Part shown: positions 24,081 through 36,600 of the stretch, in pieces | Position numbering within the stretch: the stretch's first letter is position 1 | Layout of the letters: every line of letters begins with the position of its first letter | Assembly: GCA_947172415.1 (NCBI GenBank) | Contig: OX359189.1 | Location: 7,454,501-7,518,500, forward strand | Source: Chondrosia reniformis | Lineage: Eukaryota > Porifera > Demospongiae > Chondrillida > Chondrillidae | DNA: 64,000 nt | Direction of reading: 5' to 3' | Position numbers and translations under genes: made by a program | Notes under the pieces: generated by a model | Databases searched by the model: none | The model's input: only the letters and a program-made list of their open reading frames with translations | What the model was told of the DNA's origin: nothing

Positions 24081-24360
24081 TCTCTCTCGATCCCCATCGA
24101 ATCGATCGTATTGTGTTTATTTATAGGTGCAATATATAATAGATTTGAACCATGTATATACGTTATCATATGCATTGGGTACAAGATGACGCACTATGAG
24201 TAATCGTCATAGATAAAAATAATATATAGATCTAGAGCAATTTTAATTTATAGCCTAATTTTTTTAATTATATTGGTTTCATTATAATGTGGGCGTCCGG
24301 TGGGCGGGGCCCATAATAATCAGAGATCCAGTTCGTTTCCGGTGGGAGGGGGCCATCTTA
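24081..24360 (-). promoter_or_regulatory. GC-box promoter upstream of the SLC25 gene
   Basis: A short GC-rich island at about 24290-24360 stands out from AT-rich surroundings. It has a GC box (GGTGGGCGGGGCC), an ETS-like CCGGAAAC and a YY1-like AAGATGGCC on the minus strand, 200-280 bp upstream of the carrier ATG. Confidence 0.55.
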
Positions 24361-24369
24361 AGATTGGTC

Positions 24370-24545
24370 CTCGCAGGTGGCAAGAGCTAGGTAAGTTATC
24401 AAAGTGATAATCGCATAATCACCAAACCACAAGTAATTGCTTTCAAACATCGATACACAAGGAAGGAACTGCTGAGAATTTAACCTGGTACAGTGGTTAT
24501 GACCACTGGTGCTCTGCCACTGAGCTACAATTGCCACAATAATGC
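24370..24545 (-). mobile_element. tRNA-like SINE remnant
   Basis: The minus strand has TTGTAGCTCAGTGGCAGAGC (A box), an anticodon-arm-like hairpin CAGTGG-TCATAA-CCACTG and GGTTAAATTCT, a degenerate B box. Loop sizes are wrong for a working tRNA. The following CAAACCACAAGTAAT-type sequence recurs at 13865, 18010 and 23240. Confidence 0.5.
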
Positions 24546-24685
24546 TCCATTCATGTTTCCCTCTTATGTAAACTACAATGTAGGCCAGTAGCATAATAAA
24601 TATGTATTATTGTATGTACATACAAAATGTATACAGTGACAATTAGTATATGTATTATTTGTTAATAAACTAAAAGGATCTTTCA

Positions 24686-27600
24686 TTAAAGTTCTGTCTT
24701 GACTGATTCCTCATTAGTGTCTTCACTATTTTTGCTGGATAATACAGTATCTCCACTAAAATGGCTGTCTTCAGATTCTAAAAAGTTTGCAATCTTTTTC
24801 CTCAATATAGCCATCTTTCCTTCCATCTAGTAATTATAGAATGGATAATGGATAATAAAACATCACTATTGAATGCAGCTTACAAGAAATACATTATAAA
24901 CTCTTACTACTGCACTTTGCATGTAAAGAAATTTACAATAAAAACACAGGGGCGGATCCAGGAATTTTTGAAAGGGGGGGTGTACTCAAGCTTTGCATCA
25001 CAACGTTTTATATATGCATATGCCACAATGAATGTATAGCACAATAGCGCTAATTCATTGACAGCCAGCACACAAAGGTGTCAGATGAAAACTTGAGTTT
25101 TCAACAAGTTACAACATTGTGACTGTGAATATGCCCATTATTCCTCTAACAATTTATTTCAATTTGAGAGGTTCTGTCTTGAAAATGTGACTAAAGACCT
25201 AGTTATAACTCTGTTATAACAGCAAAAGGGGGTTGCAACCCCACCAACCCCCCCTCTGGATCCACCACTGAAACATGCAGTTGCTTGTCAAAACCACTGA
25301 TGCCATCCCACATTTTTATAATATGTATGCAGGCATATATACATACATACCTCTAGTAATAAGTTAATAAAGTCTTTACAGAGCATTGTACGGCTAAAAA
25401 GAGAAAGTAAATTCATATTAACAAAACATTTCAATAAAAAAAAAAACAGATTCTTACTCATTTAATATTTGGTCTCAATTAAAGCATTCTATAATATAAA
25501 TAGTCAACAATCTACGCATGTGATAATCAAACAACAACAGCAACAAGAGTACACTCTATACATCACTGACATGGAAAAGAGTAAAAAAAGAAACCTTCAC
25601 AGAAATCAAACAAGGTTTTTATCTAAAGAATTCTCCCAAATGCGACTTTTGAATTATCTTTTTGTATTAACTATTCATTTTCTTCATTAACAATCTACTG
25701 CAATTACGTGTGTGTATGTACCTTTGCAGATTTAATGATTCCTTTTGCTGAAGCTCTTTCATTAATTTCAGCCAATCTTCTTGTACAGTTGGCCACTGAG
25801 GACTGTGGGAATAAGAAGGAAAAACTAATTTCCAGAAATTAACTCAAAAACATTATAAATTTACTTTCAAAAAAGAAAAATTAAAAATTACTGTGAAACA
25901 TTGTATGGATGTAGCCAATAAAGATATTTTCAGAATGCTTCAAATTTAAATATTTTTGCATATTTTTAGGAATTGTTTATCAAGACTACAGTAAAACCTC
26001 TCTTATTCAGGCAGTGTGGGACCAAAGGGTGCCCGTAACTCAGAAACAATACTGAATATAACATAATATACACACATACGTAGCTGGACTACATATTTGA
26101 AACTTTGTGTTTCTTCCACACTGCTTTGAATTTGATGCCATCAGGATCTTCTGCTTTACTAAAACTTAAAAATTAAATCTAGTGCTAAAAACTACGGCAA
26201 TTTACAGCGAGTCACATGATAAAAATGGCCGCTCGTACAGAAAACAAATGCCCAGTAGACGGAGGTGCCTGGAGGTTTGACTGTATTTGGAAGCAGGCTA
26301 TACGTACTGATACATGCACACATAACTAACACTTTGGGCGTAAAAGCACTGTTATAAGAGTGAATGGGTTGAACTGCTTGATATGCCATCAGCCAGTAAT
26401 ACAGAATCATGTTACATATGACCAAACAGGAAACACTAAAAGGAAGAAGGAAAAAGGAAGTGTATATGTAGTTGGATAAATAAATAACAGGAAGTACCCC
26501 TTCAGCAATGCTGATCTTCCAGGGGTCCTACATACCGTAGGTGTAGAGACACAAACACATACAAAGAAAAGAAGTATTTCGAGTTTAAAAAACTCGTGGG
26601 GCACCAGGCGCCCCCATGCAAACTCAAACTACTTGCTGGTTCTTATTAGATGTCCGGTTAACCGATTCTGGTCGACTCTTGTATGCAGTCAATTTTTCAA
26701 GACCATATCTCGTAGAAAACGTTTTTGCGCAAGCTTTACATTACATAGTATTAGTAAAGGTGATTTCTAAATCCTTTCGTTCATTCAATGTTTGACACTA
26801 AGGAAGAGCAAGTTAATTTTAAGCTAGAATACGAAAGCCATGTACAAAAGAAAAATACTGAATGTGGCTAAATGTAAGGATTGAGTCGGAAAATTTCAAT
26901 TTAGTGAATTTGTTTAAATAAACATTAAAAGTCAGCGCTTCTAAACTTCCATGTGTGAGGGATAAAGGTCGGGTTTCTAAGTATTCGTACGTAGGTAGTC
27001 CTATAATCAAGTCAATTTTAGCATGCCATGATTTGCCATCCCCTGAAATGTTTCTAAATAAATCCCTGATTTGTAATGTATGCATATACACACGTTTGGT
27101 AGTACAAGTGTCCTCAATCGTTAAGATTAAGAGTGTGTATATATATATATTAAGTACTCACAAAAACAGCATCCAAACAGAAATCCGATTGGTTGCAAGC
27201 AACGATATGGTATTCCCTTTAGTTCCCACAGCAGCTGTGGACACCAAGCTCAATTGGTCCTGGGACGACCTCTTGGATACTACACAGTATGTGGAGTGAA
27301 TGTAAAAGCTCCATGTTTACAGTGACTGTATATATAGTATATGATGTTCAATATAGTTGAGTACATAGCACGATTTTAATGGATACGGCAATCCACATGT
27401 ACTGTATATGCATGCAATGTGCCAGATGATATCCTTAAACTTGTAAATACGTATGACAGGATGCTAACATGATCCACCAAGGATTCACAAAAGATCAAGA
27501 AAAAAACAAAGATTCCCAGGGTCACTGATGAAGGGTGGAATTCCCAGAAACAGCTGTCTGGCCCAGTGGAGTCTATTATGATGACTGCGGTGACAGTGCT

Positions 27601-30600
27601 GCGGTGACAGTGCTGCGGTGACAGTGCTGCAGTGACAGTGCTGCGTGGACTGGTTAGCAAGGGCTGTCTGACGACAAGAAGCTAAACCCAAAAACTGTGT
27701 CTTTGGACGCTCAAAAGAGATCTAACTTTAAATACAAGACTGACATAGCTTGAAGAGAAACCGGTATCATAGCATATGGAGTTACACAATTCAATAAATC
27801 ACAAACCCTCATCAAAATTTGCTAATTCTCCAATGTTTCCAGCAGTAGAACCTGATACTTGACTTGGATTACGTGAGTGACCCTTGCTTTGAGGCAGTTG
27901 TGGGCTCTCCGATCTGCTACCTGCTTGTGAGAGAGCCTTGCGATGCTTTGATCGAGATTTTCTAGTTTTCTGAGTGCTAACTCTCCAACTATTGGGTACG
28001 GATGCAAGGTACTCCTTGAGAGCTGAATCTGCAAGTCACAGAAGCAAATATATATATACTTCAATAATGTCCTTTATGTGATAAATATAGGCTACTAAAT
28101 TGTGTGCAGGATTCGTGTCTTGCTATCATAGTACGTTACATTCTTTGTGTAATGTGTATATTGGACATAGTGTCATGTATGATAAATTTTCACACAATTT
28201 CTGCATTTTTCCAGACCCACCAAGATTGCTGTAATATGACCTCAATCCATCTCCAGCATTGCGCTCTATCAGGTCTGCATGGAATGAAACAGTTGCAGCT
28301 ATTTACATGCGGGGGATGAAATCAGATCAGTTATAGGTCAAAAATGTCAGACTCAAATGAACAAGCCACTAACTTTTCACAATTCCCCAGCAGTTCTTCC
28401 TGAAGGCAATGTTAGTCACGACCCTACAATAGACATTAAATGATGTGGTGATGGTCCAATATGCTAACTTGTGACATGTAAATGGAGCAAGGCTTTCTAT
28501 ATCTCCAAATAGAATATACTAATTTGGATGTGTCTCCTAGCAACTACATGTAAAAATGGCCGTGTAGTGGATTAAGAAGATAAATTCCAAGAGAAAAAGA
28601 AGTCACTGTATCTTCATCAGACATTCATACATATGGTACCTATAAAAAGAACTGTTTGCTCTATACCCATTTTTATAGCATTGTTGACCAATGAGTGAAT
28701 TATTTAATGGCCAAGGAACCATTCTGTTAATATCCTTTATACGTATATATTGTGACATATACATATACATTTGTAGTTATATATTTGATCTTAATATACA
28801 GACCCACTAAAGAACCCATTAGTAATCTATATATTGAAATCTATACACCCTCTATAGCTGTACATACTTTTCTTCATATATCTGTTATAAGGAATAGAAT
28901 AGGAATTATAGATCTGTCATCTTTACACCGTAATGTGCTGCTTACGTACCTCATTCTGGATTTATTGTGAGTGACTCTTGTCAAACAGAAGCGAACACGG
29001 ACATAAAAGTTGTCGCTGTATGGAATATTACCATTCACCACCTACAACAGTAGGGAATACACATTGGTTTCATGAAAGCTCAAGAAAAAGATTCCCAGGG
29101 TCACTGATGAAGGGTGGAATTTCCAGAAATAGCTGTCTGGCCCAGTGGAGAAGAAGAAGAGAAGACACCTGTATCCTCATCCCAAGCTCTTGCCAGGTTT
29201 AGTATTTATTACAGAATAGGCATAGCATGTAGGAGAATGCTATACAGTTATGGTAGTCATGGTTACCAACTGTTACCACTTATACCATACAATACACACA
29301 GGCAATTTTCAAGTGTACAGTAAGTGCAGCTTAATATGTACACGTTGCAGGACAACCATGTCCAGAATTATAAAATTACAGAGCATGACCAAGTATGTGG
29401 GTGAAGTACCTTAATTACTGCACCCACCATAACTTACGTACATACCTTGTAAGATTACTCTCAAAGGAGGAACTACGTACGTACACTAGCAATTATTTAC
29501 TTTTAATTGTCGAGATAAAATATTTAGAATAATAGTATTCATATTTGGAGTATAAGATTAGCTACAAAGGATAACAGGGTATTCCCCCAAAGTCATTGAA
29601 ATAATACCTAATCCAAATTCCTTTGAAAAATATTAGAAATAAAGACATTTCTAACAAATGACACACATACATATTTACATATTTATACACATACAATATG
29701 TACACACATACACTCACACCCACATATGTATACAGGTTTGGGAAGGGGGAAACTTTACCGAAACATGGGAAACCGGGATATCCTCAGTTGTATAATGTAT
29801 GGAGGCCATTTGCTGCAATTTTTAGCCCGGCCATCTAATAAGATTATTTGCCTTAAAGCCATTAGTTTCCAAATGGTTAGTTATTCTACATTACATCATC
29901 ATCGTAACCTTAAAATGACCCTTTTCCAGTCCTGACACACATGTACACTCATCCACCCATTACAGTCACCCACACACACACATTACACTCACCTCCACAT
30001 CCACAATATGCCGCATGCCAAGTTGCCCAAGTTTTGAATAAATCTACATAAAAGACAAAAAGTATCTATCAAACTCAAATCATCAATACTAATCTAATCT
30101 AGCCATGCAGATACACAATACGTACTATGTATATGTACAGATATTACTAAAGACGAGGTCACTTCTGAACCACCCTATTATGTAGATCTGACAGTGGTTG
30201 CTATGTACATCAAAATCTACCATACATGTACTCATCTATGTATGTGGCGTATGTGATGTATAAATATTAATTAAGAATGAAAATGTTTAAGATGTAAGAT
30301 GTGTTCTAAAATCTGCTTCAATGTTTAAGATGTAACGGGTACTCTACATACGTACGTACGTACGTACCTGACGTTCTGTTGAAGGAGAGTATTTCGGCCC
30401 AAATGAATAATTGAGTGCCAAAGTGTACTTCATATCACGTATTCTGCTACCATCCCCTTGACTATACCACTCCCCAAACTCTACATCTACGTACATGTAA
30501 AATTAATGGAAGAATCAGTAAATACTTTACATTCAAGATGGAGAAGAACAACAGCAAGCTTAATCTTCTCAACTATATAGTTCATCCTTCTTTTAAAGAC

Positions 30601-33600
30601 ATTTAAAGTTTTTCTTTATAAGATGTACGTAGTAACACTAATGGTCTTCTTCGATAATTTGCACAAAAGTGTGTTTAAAGAGTATACTAACTATATTATA
30701 AGGAGAACCAAGAACACGGTATAGTAAGGCAGCTCCACATAGCTACTGTAGTGCACCAGGGAAGTGGTGTCTTATATATGTAGCATGAAAAATCTAAGAT
30801 ACCATTTTCCTACATGCTATATGCCTATTCTGTAAAAAGAGCCTATAGGGGAACTAAACCTAAAGAGAGCTTTAGATGAAGATACACCTAACCCTAACCC
30901 TAATTATATATGTAGCATGCACATTATGAAAGAAAATACTGAATTGAGTCTACCAACCTGCTGAAATGAGTAAGCACTATAACTAAAGGGAATCTCACTT
31001 GTCGTCTTTCTGCTTCGCAAGAAATCTTTCATAAACACAGAATCAGTGAATAAGAGTTGAAATATTGTCTCAATGTCTCCGTCATAAGTCTACATACGTA
31101 GAATGATTAACAACTCACTTAAGTATAACACATATCAGAGAACATTACCAATTTAATAGTGCTAATTTTTCTCAGTGTCACATTGGTAATGTAGTACATT
31201 TTTGATACTTTATTGGAATTAGTAATTGGGGCAAAGTTATGGGACAACGTTTGGTTCAGTCAACATAATCAACAGTGATAATTATAGTGGAATTCATTGC
31301 TAGTCTACTTGTATGACCAATAATTTATTATGAGCTTTCTATAGCATCAGTTTCAGCCGATAAAGATAAAGGCTGAAACATCTTGAAAATTGCTTTGTAC
31401 TTTTACAGAGAACTAGTCGTCAAATTTCCAATCAAATTTAAGATAATTATGTTGTCAAAAACATATTGCATGCATTGCAATTACGTAGGTGTAATGAGAC
31501 TCACGTCATTGATCATAGTACATCCATCATGATCGTCGCAGCCACACAACACTTCACCTAACAACACATTCGCAGAGCAGTTGATGCAAGAATACATACG
31601 TATACGTGCATATGCACTGACATGTATACAGCTTTACATACACTTCAGTAACTAAGACAGAATACACACTTCAAGGTCACTGACGAAGGGTGAAATTCCC
31701 AGTAACATTATCTGGCCATGAATAGAAACCTAACTGCATAATAACCATGGTTTTTGGAGTACGGTGTATTGATTATTCATACATAAATGTACTCAATATA
31801 CATACAAATACAGATGTACAGTATAATTCACTTTTGTCACTGGAATAAACTGTATATGTACTGTATATATATATATAGACTAATATGTAGATCTAGTCTT
31901 ATTATACCATACGTAAGCTGGTAAGTGATTATTCACTTTCATCATAGCCTTACACGGGATAGCTCCCACGAGTTCATGTTTGGACTCACAAAGAATCAAG
32001 AAAACGAAAAAAATTCCCAGGGTCACTGATGAAGGGTGGAATTCCCAGGAACATCTGTCTGGCCCAGTGGAGAGGAAAAAAAGTAAAAGAAGAAACCTCT
32101 TGTATCCTCGTCCAAAGACTAGGTCTAGTTCCCTATAGGCCTTTATTCTAAAGTAGATGTAGTATGTAAGGTGTACTGATTATTCATGTATAAAGGTACA
32201 ATGTACTGCAACGTAACACCCACCTGACTCAGATATGGAGAGTGTCTCATATTCTGAAGAGATAAGACTCTCTGCTATGGAGTGCCTATCAATACCATCT
32301 CTAATAATCAACACTGGAGCATTCTTAACCAGACTGTCACTATCCCCTGGGGGGAAGGGAGGGTTAGGGTCCTCTCTAGCCTGACTATTAGCTGAGGCAC
32401 CTCCTGTTGCCAAGAGACCTGTACCCATGTCATAATCTATGGCATCTTCAAATAGAGTAGGGAGTTCTTGGGTGGAAGTACTTGATTCTCCCCCGGCCTC
32501 CTTCTCCTTGTTCTCTTGTGGAGCTGTTCCCTTGGCAACCTTCTTCTTGTGAGATTTACTGCCTGAAAAGAGTGAAAATAGTGCCATTCTCACAGTCTCA
32601 GATCCTCTTCAATCAGAATAAAATTGTCTCCCTGGAGAGACTTTTAAATTGCTTATCTTCCTTTAGAAGAAAGGAAAAATATTTTGAAACTAAAAATTGC
32701 TTTCCTAAAAATCTCTTCAACTTCAACTCTGAGATAATGCCAGACTATCACTGCACAGATAGTTATATACCTTGTTAAGGAATGTGATTACACTTCCTGA
32801 AAAACAGATATTTAAATGGAGGAAATACTATCACGCATACATACACAAGTACTGGCAGTGTTTATTAAGCCATTACATAGCTTATAAGAGTATTGTAGAT
32901 AACATGTACGTATATATGACTTCATATACTTCATATTCATATACATATACTTCCAATGTGTACAGCATTGTTGATGGATATTCCATCTCGCTGACATCAT
33001 ATCACACCACAGACAAGTCATGGTGTGATGGTCTGATCATGTGACCCTCTCATGACACAGAAGTCCCTACTCCTCATGGGAGACAGTACAAATATATTAT
33101 TATCTTACTGTCACATCACAAAAGATTTTATTGTTAAGTAAATATTTGTATGCTAAATATACGTATACCATATAAATGTCTTATCATTCCCAAATGCTTG
33201 CATTGTACATGTGTGAAATATCTTGCGATCATGAGTGTATAAAAGGGACAGAAATGAAAACCCCTCACTCCACTGAAGCTAGAGGAAGCAACTAAAACCC
33301 CTCACTCCACTGAAGCTAGAGGAAGCAACTAAAACCCCTCACTCCACTGAAGCTAGAGGAAGCAACTAAAACCCCTCACTCCACTGAAGCTAGAGGAAGC
33401 AACTAAAAGTGATTAGGACTGGCAAAGTAAACCTTGATCAGTCAGACAAGGTATTATCAATGCTTCACATGACACAGGCTTAGTTGAGCGAGGCACACAT
33501 GACCTGAGAGTGGCATAGCTTTCATGTACGTACACAGCGAAAGAACAAGATGAAAGAGAGAGGAAGCAAAATTATGTTGAAATGAAATGCCATTCCCAAT

Positions 33601-36600
33601 TCTGAAAGTATTATTATGGTTCACTCTATAAACTGTAACTATACTTATGTACATACAGCTAACCACTAAACACACTCATCACACAGTAACCTCCTCATGC
33701 ACTGTACATTAGCTGTAGTCTACCGAACAGATACTGTATGTGGTGAAATATTTCCAGCAACAGCTGAAGTCATCCTAGTTGCCATGGGAACAGTAACAGT
33801 TGATTATCAGATTTGAATCTATAGTATTGTATACTTACAATTTTCTAGCAGTTCTCCATCTTCAGCTAATATTACAAAATCTGAAGACATACTGGCATTG
33901 GTAATATTCAATGTCTGGTTACTCTGGCTACCGGCCCCAGAAAGAGCTTTCTTCTTTGCCTGGACAATGGGGAATAAATAAATATTAGTGCTAGATTCAT
34001 ACTTTGTGATCTAAGAGGGTTTTTAATTTTGTCAGAAGAAACTGTTAAATTCTAATTTTTAATCTTTTCCTTATTTTTTCATTCTTACTTTCAGTTACTA
34101 CAACTAATCTTATATATAGACATACAGTATATACATGTAGATGTATGTATCTGTATTATATATAAGGATTGGTATTGTATGGTGGTTGTGAACACTGGAG
34201 TGCAATCGGGAGAGCTGCCACTCACTGACACTACAGTAGGGTCTCCCCATAAGTCTTCTTCGGAGGAAAAGTCTGGAGGATCTCCCCACGCCTTTCTAGC
34301 TATGCGGTACAAGTCTGCAGGACCCATCGGCTGTGGAAGAAACAACATCAGAATAATCTAACACACCATTTGCTAACATGACACATACACGTATAACTTA
34401 AAGAAAAGGTCTATAGGGAACTAAACCTAGTGAGAGCTTTTGATGAGGATATAAGACTTTTCTCCTACTACTTCTCTTCTTCTCAACTGAGCCTCATAAA
34501 TATTAGGGGCGTGCTGGTGGTCTGGAGCTAAAGCAGAAGTTTCAAGATCAAGCTATTATGGGATGTCCCAAGTTCGAGCCCAGACCATGGCAGCAGTTTT
34601 GCAGTGACAGCACCCCCTTGGCAACAAACATTGCTCACTGACTGATTTACTGTATGTTGTTATGTTTATGTTGTTTGTACTATTGCGGGTGTCTGGAAGA
34701 GTAGCCTCTTGGCTAAAGGCTTCCCACATTAAATAAGACTCCTAATTCTAAAAATATAATGTATACAAGTTGTATGTATAGTAGGAGGATAAGTTGCACA
34801 CGTATGTATGTATGTATGTATGTATGTATGTATGTATGTATGTATGTATGTATGTATGTATGTATGTATGTATGTATGTATGTATGTATGTATGTATGTA
34901 TGTATGTATGTATGTATGTATGTATGTATGTATGTATGTATGTATGTATGTATGCATGCATGCATGCATGCATGCATGCATGTATGTATGTATGCATGCA
35001 GGTTACAAATAAAGACATTGAAAAGGGAGATATGGATTGAATTGGACATTGAAATCAACAGCTACCTGAAGTACTTCAAAGGAAGAATTTACTGACAAGT
35101 TTGTTTAGAACAGTTACTAAATGTACTCTGTGCAGAAGGACTATGTAAATTGAGAAGTAATGAGATACTGAGATTATTGAGCAACAGCAACATGAATTCT
35201 TTAGATAGAACGTTTCAAATCGAAGGTCTTCATCAGCAACTTGTTGCTCAATAATCTCAGTATCTCATTATGATTGCAACTAATACTCCCTATTATTTCA
35301 CTGAAAAGTAATTAAAAATGGCTACTGCAAGATGCAACTTAGTGAAGATTGATCTGCATACGTATGCTCCACATTTACCTGATTCAACAGACAATTCTGC
35401 CAAATTCTAAAGATAATGTTATAAACCACATCTCTCTGAATGAAGGACGAGAAGCCGTACTTATCAGCTGATGATGTAATCTGAATAGCGTTTGGAAAGA
35501 CTAAAGCAGTTCTCTCCTTTGTGATGGACTGAACTCCACTCAATGGAATAATTAACTGCAGGTATATACGTGAAGAAATTGCCATAATATAATCATGTCT
35601 GTGTTTGAAAGGGATAGAAAAGTAACAAACAATGTCTCATCAGTGGACTTTGGATTTACCCCACCCACTCATGTCTCCTGAGGAGCACAATGAGCTAATG
35701 GGTGGAACCGAAGTTCACCAGATCAAAGATCGCACCAAATCCAGAGTCCATTGATGAGACATCAGCTTTTGATTTTAAAGTCCCCTATTTCTTCCAAACA
35801 GTGTAACGAAAACAATTTGTATCCAAGTTAGCTGATAAGCAAGGTATGTATGTATGTACGTAGGTATATATGTAGACATGCACTGACCAGGGTCTCCCAG
35901 GTGAATATGTTGGCATAGAAACAGAGGTAGCTCTGGGTGATGTACATTCTTCCCTGTGCCAGAATCTCCCTCTGGAGGGCACAGGCGTAATCTAAGGAGA
36001 AGGATGAGCAAGCAATTTGGACAAGAAGGTTAGAAACAAATAACACTTACCATCAATCAGTTTTTCCCTTTGCGGAAGATCCTTGAAAATCTTATGCAAT
36101 TCAGCATTCTTTTGACGAAACTTTGCCAAAAAATTTTCAGAAGACCTTGATAGTTTTTGCAACACCTAACATTAAGATATGTAATTGATATCAGGTTGCA
36201 TAGAGGGGTTCCCCCTACCCTAGACTGTTGGGAAGTTAATATTATATACCATTGCCCCCTAAATTTTGAAAATTTCATGTCCCCCTCTGGGCCCTAGTTC
36301 TGCACGCAGTCCTAAATAATATATATTTACAGTGGGTCTACTATATTATTATACTGTTCATTCGACTTACATTTTTGGTTAAACTACTAATTGTTTGCTT
36401 CTTAGAGCCGCCATCAGAGACACTAAGAGAGACAAATAACATTTTAGCAAGTGGGAAACTGTCCAACCATCAAAAGCTGTTTACTGAGTTATGTAAACAA
36501 ACATATCAAAACCAGAAATGTTTAGATACATAACTGAAGTACAGGTGAACTGAAATGTTTAGATACATAACTGGTGTACAGGTGAACTGAAATGTTTAGA

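Noticed and set aside
24480..24545. tRNA gene on the minus strand
   Set aside because: A and B boxes are present, but the anticodon loop is 6 or 8 nt and the acceptor stem does not pair. It is better read as a SINE remnant.
26819..27091. Independent minus-strand gene of 90 codons
   Set aside because: It lies inside an Aster intron with no promoter or homology. I kept it only as a possible alternative Aster exon.
27160..27299. Plus-strand frame ending WSWDDLLDTTQYVE
   Set aside because: The minus strand here is Aster exon 17 with matching splice sites and phase on both sides.
27799..27801. TGA as the end of the Aster gene
   Set aside because: The frame can stop here, but a phase-1 donor just before it leads to exons encoding the TM helix and the C-terminal region that match the family, so this is intronic.
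34759..35095. Several open frames of about 70-110 codons on both strands
   Set aside because: They translate a TATG/CATG microsatellite and have no other content.
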